A stretch of DNA of 47,933 nucleotides from JAKBEU01 sp036172095 (GTDB taxonomy: Bacteria > Patescibacteriota > Microgenomatia > UBA1406 > GWC2-37-13): the NCBI GenBank assembly GCA_036172095.1, contig JAVHSH010000021.1, positions 1-47,933 of the forward strand. Direction: 5' to 3'. A program made the translations under genes and the position numbers. The notes below the pieces were generated by a model. That model saw only the letters and a program-made list of their open reading frames with translations. It was not told where the DNA came from and did not search any database. Within the stretch, counting starts at the first letter, position 1, and each line of letters starts with the position of its first letter. Shown piece after piece: positions 40,884-47,885 of this stretch.

Positions 40884-42158
40884 ATGAAATGTGTTTATGA
40901 CAATTCAGGGATATCAAAACAAACAATAAATCAGAGGAAGATGGAGCTATCCCATTATATTGAAGGCTTGAGAGAGATAATCAAAGAACGTGATTACAGT
41001 AAAGATGAGGGGTCCCTCTGCCTTGTTGATGATACAAACCTCTTGGAAGAAGTAATAAAATTGGTCGAAAAGAAAAGGTCGAAGAATCTCAAATACATAA
41101 TCAACATTGGTATCGGTGGTTCATATCTCGGAACAAAGGCAATTTATGATGCAACGCGTGGTGCATTTGACTTGTTACAAAAAGAACGATACCCAAAACT
41201 GATATTTCTTGATACCACAGATGCAGAATACATGTCTCAATTTATTTCATTTTTTAAAAAAGAGAATTTTGTTCCAGGGGATGTTGTGTTCAATATAATA
41301 AGCAAATCAGGAGGGACAACGGAGACAGCTGTAAATGGTGAAGTGGTCCTACAACTCTTTAAGGATTCTTTTGAAAATTGGAAAGAATATGCCGTTGTGA
41401 CAACGGATAAAGACTCCCCATTGTGGAATAGTGCCACATCACTTGGCATTGATACATTGGAGATCCCAAAAAAAGTTGGTGGAAGATATTCTGTTTTTTC
41501 TGCGGTGGGACTTTTTCCTCTAGCACTTTCAGGTGTAGACATTAAAGCCATCATGGAAAGTGCATCAAGCATAAGAGATCGCTGTTTAGGAGATGATGAC
41601 TCGGCGATAGAATCAGCAATCGTGCTATTTGAGCAGATGGGAAAGGGGATTGCGATAAATGATAATTTTTATTTTCATATCGAGCTTGAGTCTTTAGGGA
41701 AATGGTATCGTCAACTCATGGGGGAGAGTACTGGAAAAGACGGGAAAGGGTTGACACCAACTGTTTCCATGGGATCAGTTGATTTGCATTCGGTTGTTCA
41801 ACTTTATCTTGGAGGACCAAAAAATAAATATACTTCGTTCATCTATACCAACACATTCCAGAACTGCACTCTTCCCAAACTTAATATGCTTTCCCATATA
41901 AAAGGGATAGAAGGGAAAAGCATGGGGGATATAATGATGGCGATACAACAAGGGACGATGAAAGCGTATGAAAAAATGGGTCTTCCGTATTCAGAGATAT
42001 TTTTGGATGAGGTGAGTGGAGAAGAGATTGCATCATATATGCAGTTTAAAATGATTGAAATGATGCTCTTAGGGAAACTCATGGAAATAAATACATTCGA
42101 TCAACCGCAGGTTGAACTGTATAAGATGGAAACAAGGAAGATTCTTGCGGAAAAATAA
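40884..42158 (+). CDS. pgi: Glucose-6-phosphate isomerase
   Basis: The 424-residue protein has INIGIGGSYLGTKA, the phosphate-binding loop ISKSGGTTETA, GKDGKGLTPTVS, and a catalytic Glu in GEST (MGESTGKDG). It is shorter than E. coli Pgi (549) but fits the short bacterial form. It links fructose-6-P and glucose-6-P and follows manA by 4 nt without a Shine-Dalgarno site. Confidence 0.94.
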   Translation: MKCVYDNSGISKQTINQRKMELSHYIEGLREIIKERDYSKDEGSLCLVDDTNLLEEVIKLVEKKRSKNLKYIINIGIGGSYLGTKAIYDATRGAFDLLQKERYPKLIFLDTTDAEYMSQFISFFKKENFVPGDVVFNIISKSGGTTETAVNGEVVLQLFKDSFENWKEYAVVTTDKDSPLWNSATSLGIDTLEIPKKVGGRYSVFSAVGLFPLALSGVDIKAIMESASSIRDRCLGDDDSAIESAIVLFEQMGKGIAINDNFYFHIELESLGKWYRQLMGESTGKDGKGLTPTVSMGSVDLHSVVQLYLGGPKNKYTSFIYTNTFQNCTLPKLNMLSHIKGIEGKSMGDIMMAIQQGTMKAYEKMGLPYSEIFLDEVSGEEIASYMQFKMIEMMLLGKLMEINTFDQPQVELYKMETRKILAEK

Positions 42159-42173
42159 TCTATAATGCTTGCA

Positions 42174-43100
42174 ATGCAGTCGATGACTAAAACGATTAAG
42201 GTGTATGCTCGGGCCATGAGGGTGAATCAATGGATAAAAAATCTTATTGTTTTTACCGCAGTCATATTTGCAGGGAAGCTGTTTGATGGATATATTGTCT
42301 GGCAGGCTTTTCTCTCGTTCTGCATATTCTGCCTTCTTTCCTCAACCTCATATCTCCTTAACGATATTATCGATTATCCATATGACACAAAGCACCCTGT
42401 CAAACGATATCGCCCAATCGCGTCTGGGGAAATAAGTATGCAGCAGGCGACCTTCGCTGTTTTTATTCTCACAATTGTATCGTTGCTGTTCTCCCTTCTT
42501 TTTTCCCCATCCTTTTTCTTTCTGGCATTACTCTTTATACTTCTCCATTTTTTCTACTCGCTCTATCTAAAAAAATTCCCCACAATAGATATATTTTCAA
42601 TTTCGTTTTCCTTCATGATCCGCGCTTTTGGGGGAGAAGTTGTCACTGGATATCATATCCCGATTTGGTTGCTACTCACCATATTCTTCATTTCGCTGTT
42701 TATGGCAACGGTGAAACGGCATGCAGAACTTATCACTCACGGAAGGGAAACGAGGGAGTCCCTTTATCGATATCAAGAACATTATCTTGATTTTTTGACG
42801 ACAACCTTCGCGACTGGGACAATCCTCGCATATGCAACATATACCTATATGGAAAAAATTCCCCAAGTGAACACTGTTTTTTCAGCATTCACAAGTAATT
42901 ATTTACCAGGTTTTGAGGCACGAAAGTGGATGATGATAACAATTCCCCTTGTCGTTTACGGAATCTCACGGTATGCACAGCTCCTCTATGAGAAAGTTGA
43001 AGGAGAGCGTCCAGAAAAGATAATAACGAAAGATGTCCCGTTGGTGGCGACAATATTATTGTGGGTTGGGACGATTGTTCTTCTTATGTATGTGTTATAG
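42174..43100 (+). CDS. UbiA-family prenyltransferase (decaprenyl-phosphate phosphoribosyltransferase-like)
   Basis: An ATG at 42165 lies inside the -10 TATAAT (42161-42166); the ATG at 42174 is 7 nt after it and is preferred, giving 308 residues. It has about eight membrane helices. The two Asp-rich motifs are NDIIDYPYDTKHPVKRYRP and the later KRHAEL region, and RVNQWIKNLIVF is typical of the DPPR synthase subgroup (Rv3806c-like), which transfers 5-phosphoribose to polyprenyl phosphate as a step to arabinose donors. Prenyl transfer to an aromatic is the alternative. Confidence 0.86.
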   Translation: MQSMTKTIKVYARAMRVNQWIKNLIVFTAVIFAGKLFDGYIVWQAFLSFCIFCLLSSTSYLLNDIIDYPYDTKHPVKRYRPIASGEISMQQATFAVFILTIVSLLFSLLFSPSFFFLALLFILLHFFYSLYLKKFPTIDIFSISFSFMIRAFGGEVVTGYHIPIWLLLTIFFISLFMATVKRHAELITHGRETRESLYRYQEHYLDFLTTTFATGTILAYATYTYMEKIPQVNTVFSAFTSNYLPGFEARKWMMITIPLVVYGISRYAQLLYEKVEGERPEKIITKDVPLVATILLWVGTIVLLMYVL

Positions 43101-43103
43101 GGC

Positions 43104-43133
43104 TTGACTTATTAAGCTTTTATCATCTAAAAT
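43104..43133 (+). promoter_or_regulatory. Sigma-70-like promoter of the pilin-like pair
   Basis: TTGACT (43104-43109), 18 nt, TAAAAT (43128-43133), then 8 nt to the ATG at 43142. Good match to the consensus and consistent with a leaderless or near-leaderless transcript. Confidence 0.7.
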
Positions 43134-43141
43134 AAGCACAT

Positions 43142-43537
43142 ATGAAAAAAATAAATATTCTCGCACTAAGCATAATGTCATTTTTAGCTCCTTCAGTATA
43201 TGCTGCAGGTGCGGACGTTGGAGGAACGCTCGGTTTTGCTGTTCCTAATTTGGCAAAAGTCATTTCGTTCATGGTACGATTCCTCTTTTTCTTCGCAGGT
43301 CTTGCCGCTCTTCTATATTTGTTACTTGGAGCAATGGCGTGGGTCACTTCATCTGGAGATAAGGAAAACGTAAAAAAAGCTCAAGACAAAATACAAGCGG
43401 CTGTTGTCGGTCTTGTTATTCTTGTCGTCGTGCTTGTACTTATCGCGACAATGGAACAATTAGTGCTTAAAGGAGCCTTCTGTGTAGGACTTACTGATTG
43501 TAGTGTCCAAGACTCAATACCAAAATTGCTCAACTAA
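43142..43537 (+). CDS. TrbC/VirB2-like small membrane protein
   Basis: The 131-residue protein has a signal peptide (ILALSIMSFLAPSVYAAGA) and two hydrophobic helices (about 43-66, 86-107) joined by a charged loop (SSGDKENVKKAQDKI), as in VirB2/TrbC pilin-type proteins common in CPR genomes. Two Cys near the C-terminus (FCVGLTDC) may form a disulfide. It is followed 5 nt later by a paralogue-like gene. A role in a type IV secretion-like or pilus structure is inferred. Confidence 0.8.
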   Translation: MKKINILALSIMSFLAPSVYAAGADVGGTLGFAVPNLAKVISFMVRFLFFFAGLAALLYLLLGAMAWVTSSGDKENVKKAQDKIQAAVVGLVILVVVLVLIATMEQLVLKGAFCVGLTDCSVQDSIPKLLN

Positions 43538-43542
43538 CCATA

Positions 43543-43881
43543 ATGTTTTCTCCCGTATTCGCAGCTACTGTGGATGAATGGGGAACGTGTATGGTAGACG
43601 GGGTGCCCACCCTTAAATGTTTCGAGGTTGTATTTCAAAACATTCTCAACATGGCGTCTGGTCTAATAGTCGTTGTTTTGTTCGTCATGTTCGTCATGGG
43701 GGGGTTTAGTTATCTCACCTCGCTTGGCAACCCAGAAAAATTAAAAAAAGCTCAAGGGACTCTCCGGTATGCAGTAATCGGTCTCGTCATATTCCTTGCT
43801 TCATTCCTCATATTGAACGTCATTGATATTCTTTTCTTAGGAGGCACAGGGAAGCTCTTCAAGTTTAGTATCGGAGATTAA
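43543..43881 (+). CDS. Second TrbC/VirB2-like small membrane protein
   Basis: The 112-residue protein repeats the layout of its neighbour: an N-terminal SPVFAAT that looks like the cleavage end of a short signal peptide, two helices (about 34-58 and 74-98), and the loop TSLGNPEKLKKAQGT, parallel to TSSGDKENVKKAQDK in the first. CxxDGxxxxxC (CMVDGVPTLKC) precedes the first helix. The pair probably arose by duplication. It converges with the small protein gene at 43878. Confidence 0.78.
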   Translation: MFSPVFAATVDEWGTCMVDGVPTLKCFEVVFQNILNMASGLIVVVLFVMFVMGGFSYLTSLGNPEKLKKAQGTLRYAVIGLVIFLASFLILNVIDILFLGGTGKLFKFSIGD

Positions 43882-44030
43882 TTAGACTTAAAATTTTGCT
43901 GAAGAATCGTATTTTTATCAGGCTGTTCGATTGGAGAGACAAGTTCTTGCTTACTTGATAGGAAAGAAAGGATAATATAACACAACACTCCAAACCCTAC
44001 TCCAAGAAGAATTATTCCTATTTTTTTCAT
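43878..44030 (-). CDS. Small 50-residue single-helix membrane protein
   Basis: The ATG overlaps the stop of the GT2 gene (ATGA), so it is translationally coupled. The sequence is KKIGIILLGVGFGVLCYIIL as a helix, then a charged polar tail with Pro. It is a short coding gene found from the coupling and the clean membrane pattern. Role unknown; it may assist the glycosyltransferase. Confidence 0.62.
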   Translation of the reverse strand: MKKIGIILLGVGFGVLCYIILSFLSSKQELVSPIEQPDKNTILQQNFKSN

Positions 44031-44956
44031 ATGTTAACCGTATCCTTGATGAGATATTGTGGGCGTTTTTGGACCTCTTTATATATTTTGCTTATATACT
44101 CCCCAATAATTCCGATGGTAAGTAGTTGCACTCCTCCGATAAACATGACTCCTACAAAAAGAGCGGTCCACCCAGTCACCCATCCTGACGCATGGACAGC
44201 TTTACCGATAATCGCATAAATAATACCAAGAAATCCTATACCTGCCGAAAAAAATCCCAAATATGAAGCGAGCCTCAAAGGTTTTGTGGAAAAAGATATG
44301 ATCCCCTCCATCGCAAAATTAAGCATTTTGGAAAGCGTGTAGTGGGTTTCGCCAGAAAACCTTTTTTCTCTTTTGAAATACACATATTCAGCGGGATATC
44401 CACCCCAAGCGACCAATCCTCGTAGAAAACGAGATTGCTCGGAGAGATTATTCAAGAAATGCACAATCTCCTTGTCAAGGAGTCTGAAGTCGCCTACTTC
44501 ATCTGGAATAGGAGTCTCTGATAAGAAGTTTATGAATTTATAGAATAATGAAGCCGTTTGTTTTTTGAAATATGAATCAACTTCTCTTGTTTTTCTCTTT
44601 GCATAAACAACTTTTGCGCCTTTTTTCCACAAACCAATCATTTCATGGATAGTCTCAGGTGGGTCCTGGAGATCTGCATCGATCGAAATGACACAGTCAC
44701 CCTTCGAGTATCGATATCCACAGGTAAGAGCCATCTGGTGGCCAAAATTGCGGTAGAAATTAAGGCATTTTATCTTGGGATTTTTGGAAGAATGTTTCCT
44801 TATTTCATCAACCGTCTTATCCGTGGATCCATCGCTCACAAATATGATTTCATAGTCATATTTCTCGACGATTGGGATTAAGCGTTCAAGGAGAGGTGAA
44901 ATATTATGCTGTTCGTTGAAAACAGGAACAATGATTGAGAGAAGAAACGTGTTCAT
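44027..44956 (-). CDS. Polyprenyl-phosphate glycosyltransferase with C-terminal membrane helices (DPM1/GtrB-like)
   Basis: The 309-residue protein has SIIVPVFNEQHNI, EIIFVSDGSTDKT, ISIDADLQDPPE (DxD), the QxxRFLRG segment (EQSRFLRGLVAW) typical of GtrB/DPM-type enzymes, and two C-terminal helices (about 230-255, 266-290). It makes undecaprenyl-phosphate sugar. It begins 3 nt after the 3' end of the tRNA-Met gene on the same strand. Confidence 0.92.
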   Translation of the reverse strand: MNTFLLSIIVPVFNEQHNISPLLERLIPIVEKYDYEIIFVSDGSTDKTVDEIRKHSSKNPKIKCLNFYRNFGHQMALTCGYRYSKGDCVISIDADLQDPPETIHEMIGLWKKGAKVVYAKRKTREVDSYFKKQTASLFYKFINFLSETPIPDEVGDFRLLDKEIVHFLNNLSEQSRFLRGLVAWGGYPAEYVYFKREKRFSGETHYTLSKMLNFAMEGIISFSTKPLRLASYLGFFSAGIGFLGIIYAIIGKAVHASGWVTGWTALFVGVMFIGGVQLLTIGIIGEYISKIYKEVQKRPQYLIKDTVNI

Positions 44957-44958
44957 TG

Positions 44959-45029
44959 TTACGGGGCCAGGAGTCGAACCATGGTCTAGAAGATTATGAG
45001 CCTTCTGTGCAACCGTACACTACCCCGTA
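44959..45029 (-). tRNA. tRNA-Met (anticodon CAT; elongator or Ile2)
   Basis: Acceptor TACGGGG/CCCCGTA is 7 bp. The anticodon stem GAAGG/TCTTC holds loop CTCATAA, anticodon CAT; absence of the three GC pairs argues against initiator. The T-stem pairs only with a bulged T (CCA-T-GG against CCTGG) or with two mismatches. CCA not encoded. CAT could also be tRNA-Ile2 (lysidine-modified). Confidence 0.85.
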
Positions 45030-45060
45030 TGGGCATATTCAATACTAAGTATATCAGAAA

Positions 45061-45387
45061 TTATTCAAAAAAAAGGCTCACCCATTGTCTATAGGGAGCC
45101 TCTGTAGGTCCCACATATGGGGTCGGCGTTGGAGATGGTGAGGGGACAATTATCATGAATTCATTTTCACGGACTAAACTTTGTTTATTGCGTAGGTTTT
45201 TTTCTATCTCGAAATCAGACAAGTTTGATTGTTTTCGTATTCCTAAGGATTTATTAATCTCCTTCGCCGTTATTAGATTATGTTTTGTTTCGTCGTAGAA
45301 AGAAATGTTTTTATAGTAATCCCCAATATTTCTGATAAGGGAAATAACAAGAAAGATCAAAACTACAATAAAGAAAATTTTTCTCAT
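45061..45387 (-). CDS. FtsB/DivIC-like septum formation protein
   Basis: The 108-residue protein has an N-terminal membrane helix (IFFIVVLIFLVISLI) followed by a coiled-coil-like helix (ETKHNLITAKEINKSLGIRK) and the short block IEKNLRNKQSLVRENEFMIIV that is typical of DivIC/FtsB homologues of small-genome bacteria, ending with a Pro/Ser/Thr linker. It would be part of the divisome core. It overlaps the YqeY gene by 4 nt (ATGA). Confidence 0.75.
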   Translation of the reverse strand: MRKIFFIVVLIFLVISLIRNIGDYYKNISFYDETKHNLITAKEINKSLGIRKQSNLSDFEIEKNLRNKQSLVRENEFMIIVPSPSPTPTPYVGPTEAPYRQWVSLFFE

Positions 45388-45827
45388 ATAGGCAACAACT
45401 GCTTCAAAATAGCCATGATTCGTGCGGAATCTGCCTTATTTCGAAGTTCCTTCATACAAATACCTATACTTGCTTTTTGATTTTTTGCAATCAAATCCTT
45501 ATTTTTTTCAAGGAGAGCGGCTATCTCGCTTTTTAACACCTCATCTGTAAGCTCAGCAGGGAGATATAAATTCACAATTGCAAGTTGTTTGCTCGCTTCT
45601 TCAATAAGATCATTTCGTCCACCTTTTTGAAACGATTCAATCGATTCAACAATCTCCTTTTTAATTTTTTTTACAACCTCTAATACCTCAACATCAACAA
45701 GAGGCCCCCCCTTGTCTATCTCTTTATTTTTTACCTTTGATATAATCTCCCTGATTGTTTGAAGTTTAAGGGTTTCTTTCGCCTTTAATGCGGTTATTTG
45801 TTCAGCTTGCAATTGTTCGTATAGCAT
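45384..45827 (-). CDS. GatB/YqeY domain protein
   Basis: The ATG at 45827 gives 147 residues starting with the family N-terminus (LYEQLQAEQITALKAKE). The middle NKEIDKGGPLVDVEVLEVVKKIKKEIVESIE and the C-terminal LPAELTDEVLKSEIAALLEK match YqeY, a helical domain also found at the end of GatB. Function is not settled; tRNA-dependent amidation is suggested. The start follows TATAAT (minus strand, 45834-45839) by 6 nt. Confidence 0.92.
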   Translation of the reverse strand: MLYEQLQAEQITALKAKETLKLQTIREIISKVKNKEIDKGGPLVDVEVLEVVKKIKKEIVESIESFQKGGRNDLIEEASKQLAIVNLYLPAELTDEVLKSEIAALLEKNKDLIAKNQKASIGICMKELRNKADSARIMAILKQLLPI

Positions 45828-45843
45828 ATAATAATTATACTCT

Positions 45844-46257
45844 ATGAAAAAAAGAGATCCAGCGCCAGACATGTTACGCCTCTTTAAAAACTTTAAGAAA
45901 GACGTTCTTGATAATAAACCTGCTCATGAGCAGATGATCAATGAAGTTCGCATGATGAAATTTAAAGTCAAGCCAATCCAAGGTGATGTTTCAAAACTCA
46001 ACTTTTCAAACCAAACATTTGTGGAAACGATATGGCAACTGGGGAAAATGGATGATTTTATTGAAAAGCATATTTCAAAAATAGACAAACAACAAGAGCA
46101 TGCCTTTTACCACTATTTTGAAGGGATGTATCAGCAATTACAGGAAAAATTAAGCAATCTTCATTTTGGAACGGGAATAGTGGATATAAATGCAAAGCGA
46201 AATCTTGTCGAAATGGAGATATATAAAGAAGGGAAAAGAGGAAAGCCCCTCAATTAA
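45844..46257 (+). CDS. Uncharacterised conserved-looking 137-residue soluble protein
   Basis: It has no membrane helix, a basic N-terminus (KKRDPAPDMLRLFKNFKKD) and a helical body (HAFYHYFEGMYQQLQEKLSNLHFG) with an FxHFE-like aromatic cluster. I do not recognise it. It is divergent from YqeY with -10 boxes shared in the 16-nt gap and is followed by a DnaQ-like exonuclease gene 15 nt later. Length and codon use look like a real gene. Confidence 0.65.
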   Translation: MKKRDPAPDMLRLFKNFKKDVLDNKPAHEQMINEVRMMKFKVKPIQGDVSKLNFSNQTFVETIWQLGKMDDFIEKHISKIDKQQEHAFYHYFEGMYQQLQEKLSNLHFGTGIVDINAKRNLVEMEIYKEGKRGKPLN

Positions 46258-46272
46258 CACACAATATATTTT

Positions 46273-46851
46273 ATGAAGAAATTCCCCATAATTATTGATT
46301 TGGAAACAAAACACACATTTCGTGATTTTAGTGAGCACGAAAAACTAGGGGTTTCCGTTATGGCTCTATATGATTACGGTACGGGAAAGGGTGTCGTCTT
46401 TGAAGAAAAAGAATTGAGCAAATCATTTTCTATTCTTGAAAATGCCTCATATGTCATTGGCTATAATAGCAACGGCTTTGATTTACCCGTCCTACAGGCA
46501 TATTATCCAGGAGCACTTTTATCGCTTTCAACATTCGATCTACTCGAAGATATTCGTGCAAAAATTGGAAGACGTCTTGCCTTAAATGATATGGCAGCTG
46601 CAACTCTCGGAAAGAAAAAAAGTGGTCACGGCCTTATGGCGATTGATTATTACAAGGAAGGGAAGATTGAGGAATTAAAAAAATACTGTCTTGATGACGT
46701 AATGATCACTAAAGAACTATTTGATTTTGGTGTGAAATATGGAGAGGTATATTATGTAAATGAAATAGGGAGGAATATCATTCGAGTTGACTGGAAAAGA
46801 TACATGGAGGGCGACGGGAATGCCCAAACTGAACTTACCCTCCCATTTTAA
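46273..46851 (+). CDS. DnaQ-like 3'-5' exonuclease (RNase H-like, YprB type)
   Basis: The 192-residue protein has IIDLET (ExoI: Asp, Glu), VIGYNSNGFDLPVL (ExoII: Asn/Asp) and YCLDDVMITKEL (ExoIII with the two Asp), as in predicted single-strand exonucleases found with helicases. It probably degrades DNA or RNA 3' ends. It is in a short operon with the unknown gene upstream. Confidence 0.87.
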   Translation: MKKFPIIIDLETKHTFRDFSEHEKLGVSVMALYDYGTGKGVVFEEKELSKSFSILENASYVIGYNSNGFDLPVLQAYYPGALLSLSTFDLLEDIRAKIGRRLALNDMAAATLGKKKSGHGLMAIDYYKEGKIEELKKYCLDDVMITKELFDFGVKYGEVYYVNEIGRNIIRVDWKRYMEGDGNAQTELTLPF

Positions 46852-46863
46852 AGAGCGAACTAC

Positions 46864-46892
46864 TTGACACTAAATTCTAGGTTTGTCATAAT
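46864..46892 (+). promoter_or_regulatory. Sigma-70-like promoter of the HTH/LAGLIDADG-like gene
   Basis: TTGACA (46864-46869), 17 nt, CATAAT (46887-46892), 5 nt to the ATG at 46898. Near-consensus and very close to the start codon. Confidence 0.7.
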
Positions 46893-46897
46893 AAAGT

Positions 46898-47569
46898 ATG
46901 GGTTATTTTGGTAAAGTTGAGCTTCAATTACAAGCTGTAAAATTAAGAAAGAAAGGGCGATCGATAAGAGATATAGAAAAAACACTACATATATCACGTG
47001 CCTCCGCTTCAACATGGACAAAAGGAGTAGAGCTAACACAAAAACAGATAGACACGCTATATAAAGGTAAAATCTCTGGTGGACTGAAGGGTTCATTCAT
47101 TGCCTCGCAGAATAAAATAAATAAAAAAAATAAAGAAATCAAAGAAATTGAAAGAATTGGAAGTTTAGACATTGGAGATATTACAAAAAGAGATAGGTTT
47201 ATGTTAGGTATTTCTCTTTATCTTGGTGAAGGTTCTAAAACTTCTCACAACGTATCATTTACAAACTCTGATGCAAAAGTAATGAGATTTATGAAAGATT
47301 GGTTAATTGAATTTTGCAAAGTAGATGTAGACTCAATAAGATGTAATCTTTTTATACACGATGATTTAAATGAAAGTGTGGCAAAAAGATTTTGGAAAGA
47401 AGTTTTAGATATAAATAATATCCAGTTTAAGAAATCATACATAGTAAAAAATAATCCTAATAGGTTAAGAAAAACTAAACATAAATATGGTATTTGTCGC
47501 ATTACAGTAAGTAGAGTTCATACTTTGAGGCAAATTCTTGGTTGGATTAAAGCCGTCTTTTATGTATAA
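46898..47569 (+). CDS. HTH protein with LAGLIDADG-like homing-endonuclease domain
   Basis: The 223-residue protein has an N-terminal helix-turn-helix (about 12-45; LRKKGRSIRDIEKTLHISRA), a basic linker, and at 102-135 the segment LGISLYLGEGSK followed by FTNSDAKVMRFMKDWL, which fits a LAGLIDADG helix and its next strand. A single motif is visible, as in dimeric enzymes. It ends 27 nt before a tRNA-Asn gene that holds a group I intron with no ORF of its own. A homing endonuclease acting in trans for that intron is the obvious idea; a transcription regulator of HTH type is the alternative. Confidence 0.72.
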   Translation: MGYFGKVELQLQAVKLRKKGRSIRDIEKTLHISRASASTWTKGVELTQKQIDTLYKGKISGGLKGSFIASQNKINKKNKEIKEIERIGSLDIGDITKRDRFMLGISLYLGEGSKTSHNVSFTNSDAKVMRFMKDWLIEFCKVDVDSIRCNLFIHDDLNESVAKRFWKEVLDINNIQFKKSYIVKNNPNRLRKTKHKYGICRITVSRVHTLRQILGWIKAVFYV

Positions 47570-47595
47570 TAGATAAGCTCTTTTGAAATTTTAAA

Positions 47596-47885
47596 TCCCC
47601 TGTAGCTCAACGGTAGAGCAGGTCGCTGTTTTAAGTAGCAGCTTTTTCGGGAAACCGAAATTGAAAAATCGTGAGAATTGTCGGGAAGCCTAAGTAGTAA
47701 AAAACTATATGAGAACCCGCAGCCAAAGCCCACAAACCAGAATACATTTGGTTTAGGGAAGGTTCAGAGACTAAGCGCACGATCCCTTATTCAGAAATGA
47801 AAGGGAATGATATAGTCCACCCTTTATTGAAAAATAGAGAACAAGTGTAACGACAAGGTTCCAAGTTCAAATCTTGGCGGGGGAG
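47596..47885 (+). tRNA. tRNA-Asn (anticodon GTT) interrupted by a group I intron
   Basis: The 5' exon 47596-47629 and 3' exon 47848-47885 join to a full cloverleaf: acceptor TCCCCTG/CGGGGGA, D-arm GCTC/GAGC, anticodon arm GGTCG-CTGTTAA-CGACA (27-43 is a G-A mismatch), T-arm CCAAG/CTTGG, G73 discriminator as for Asn. The intron splits the anticodon between bases 35 and 36. CCA is not encoded. Confidence 0.9.
47630..47847 (+). ncRNA. Group I self-splicing intron (218 nt) in the tRNA-Asn anticodon
   Basis: P1: exon GCTGT (47625-47629) pairs with guide GCAGC (47638-47642), with the U-G pair at the 5' splice site. P2: TTTCGG/CCGAAA with a GAAA tetraloop (47645-47660). Core elements: P-type segment GAATTGTCGGGAAGCC (47674-47690 region), Q-type GAACCCGCAGCCAAAGCC (about 47712-47730), R/S with P7 GACTA (47769-47773) pairing with TAGTC (47813-47817), and P8 TCCCTT (47783-47788)/AAGGGA (47801-47806). 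The last base is G (47847). No ORF inside. Confidence 0.92.

Noticed and set aside
42165..42173. ATG at 42165 as start of the UbiA-type gene
   Set aside because: It is part of the -10 TATAAT box at 42161-42166; the ATG at 42174 has the 7-nt spacing seen for other genes.
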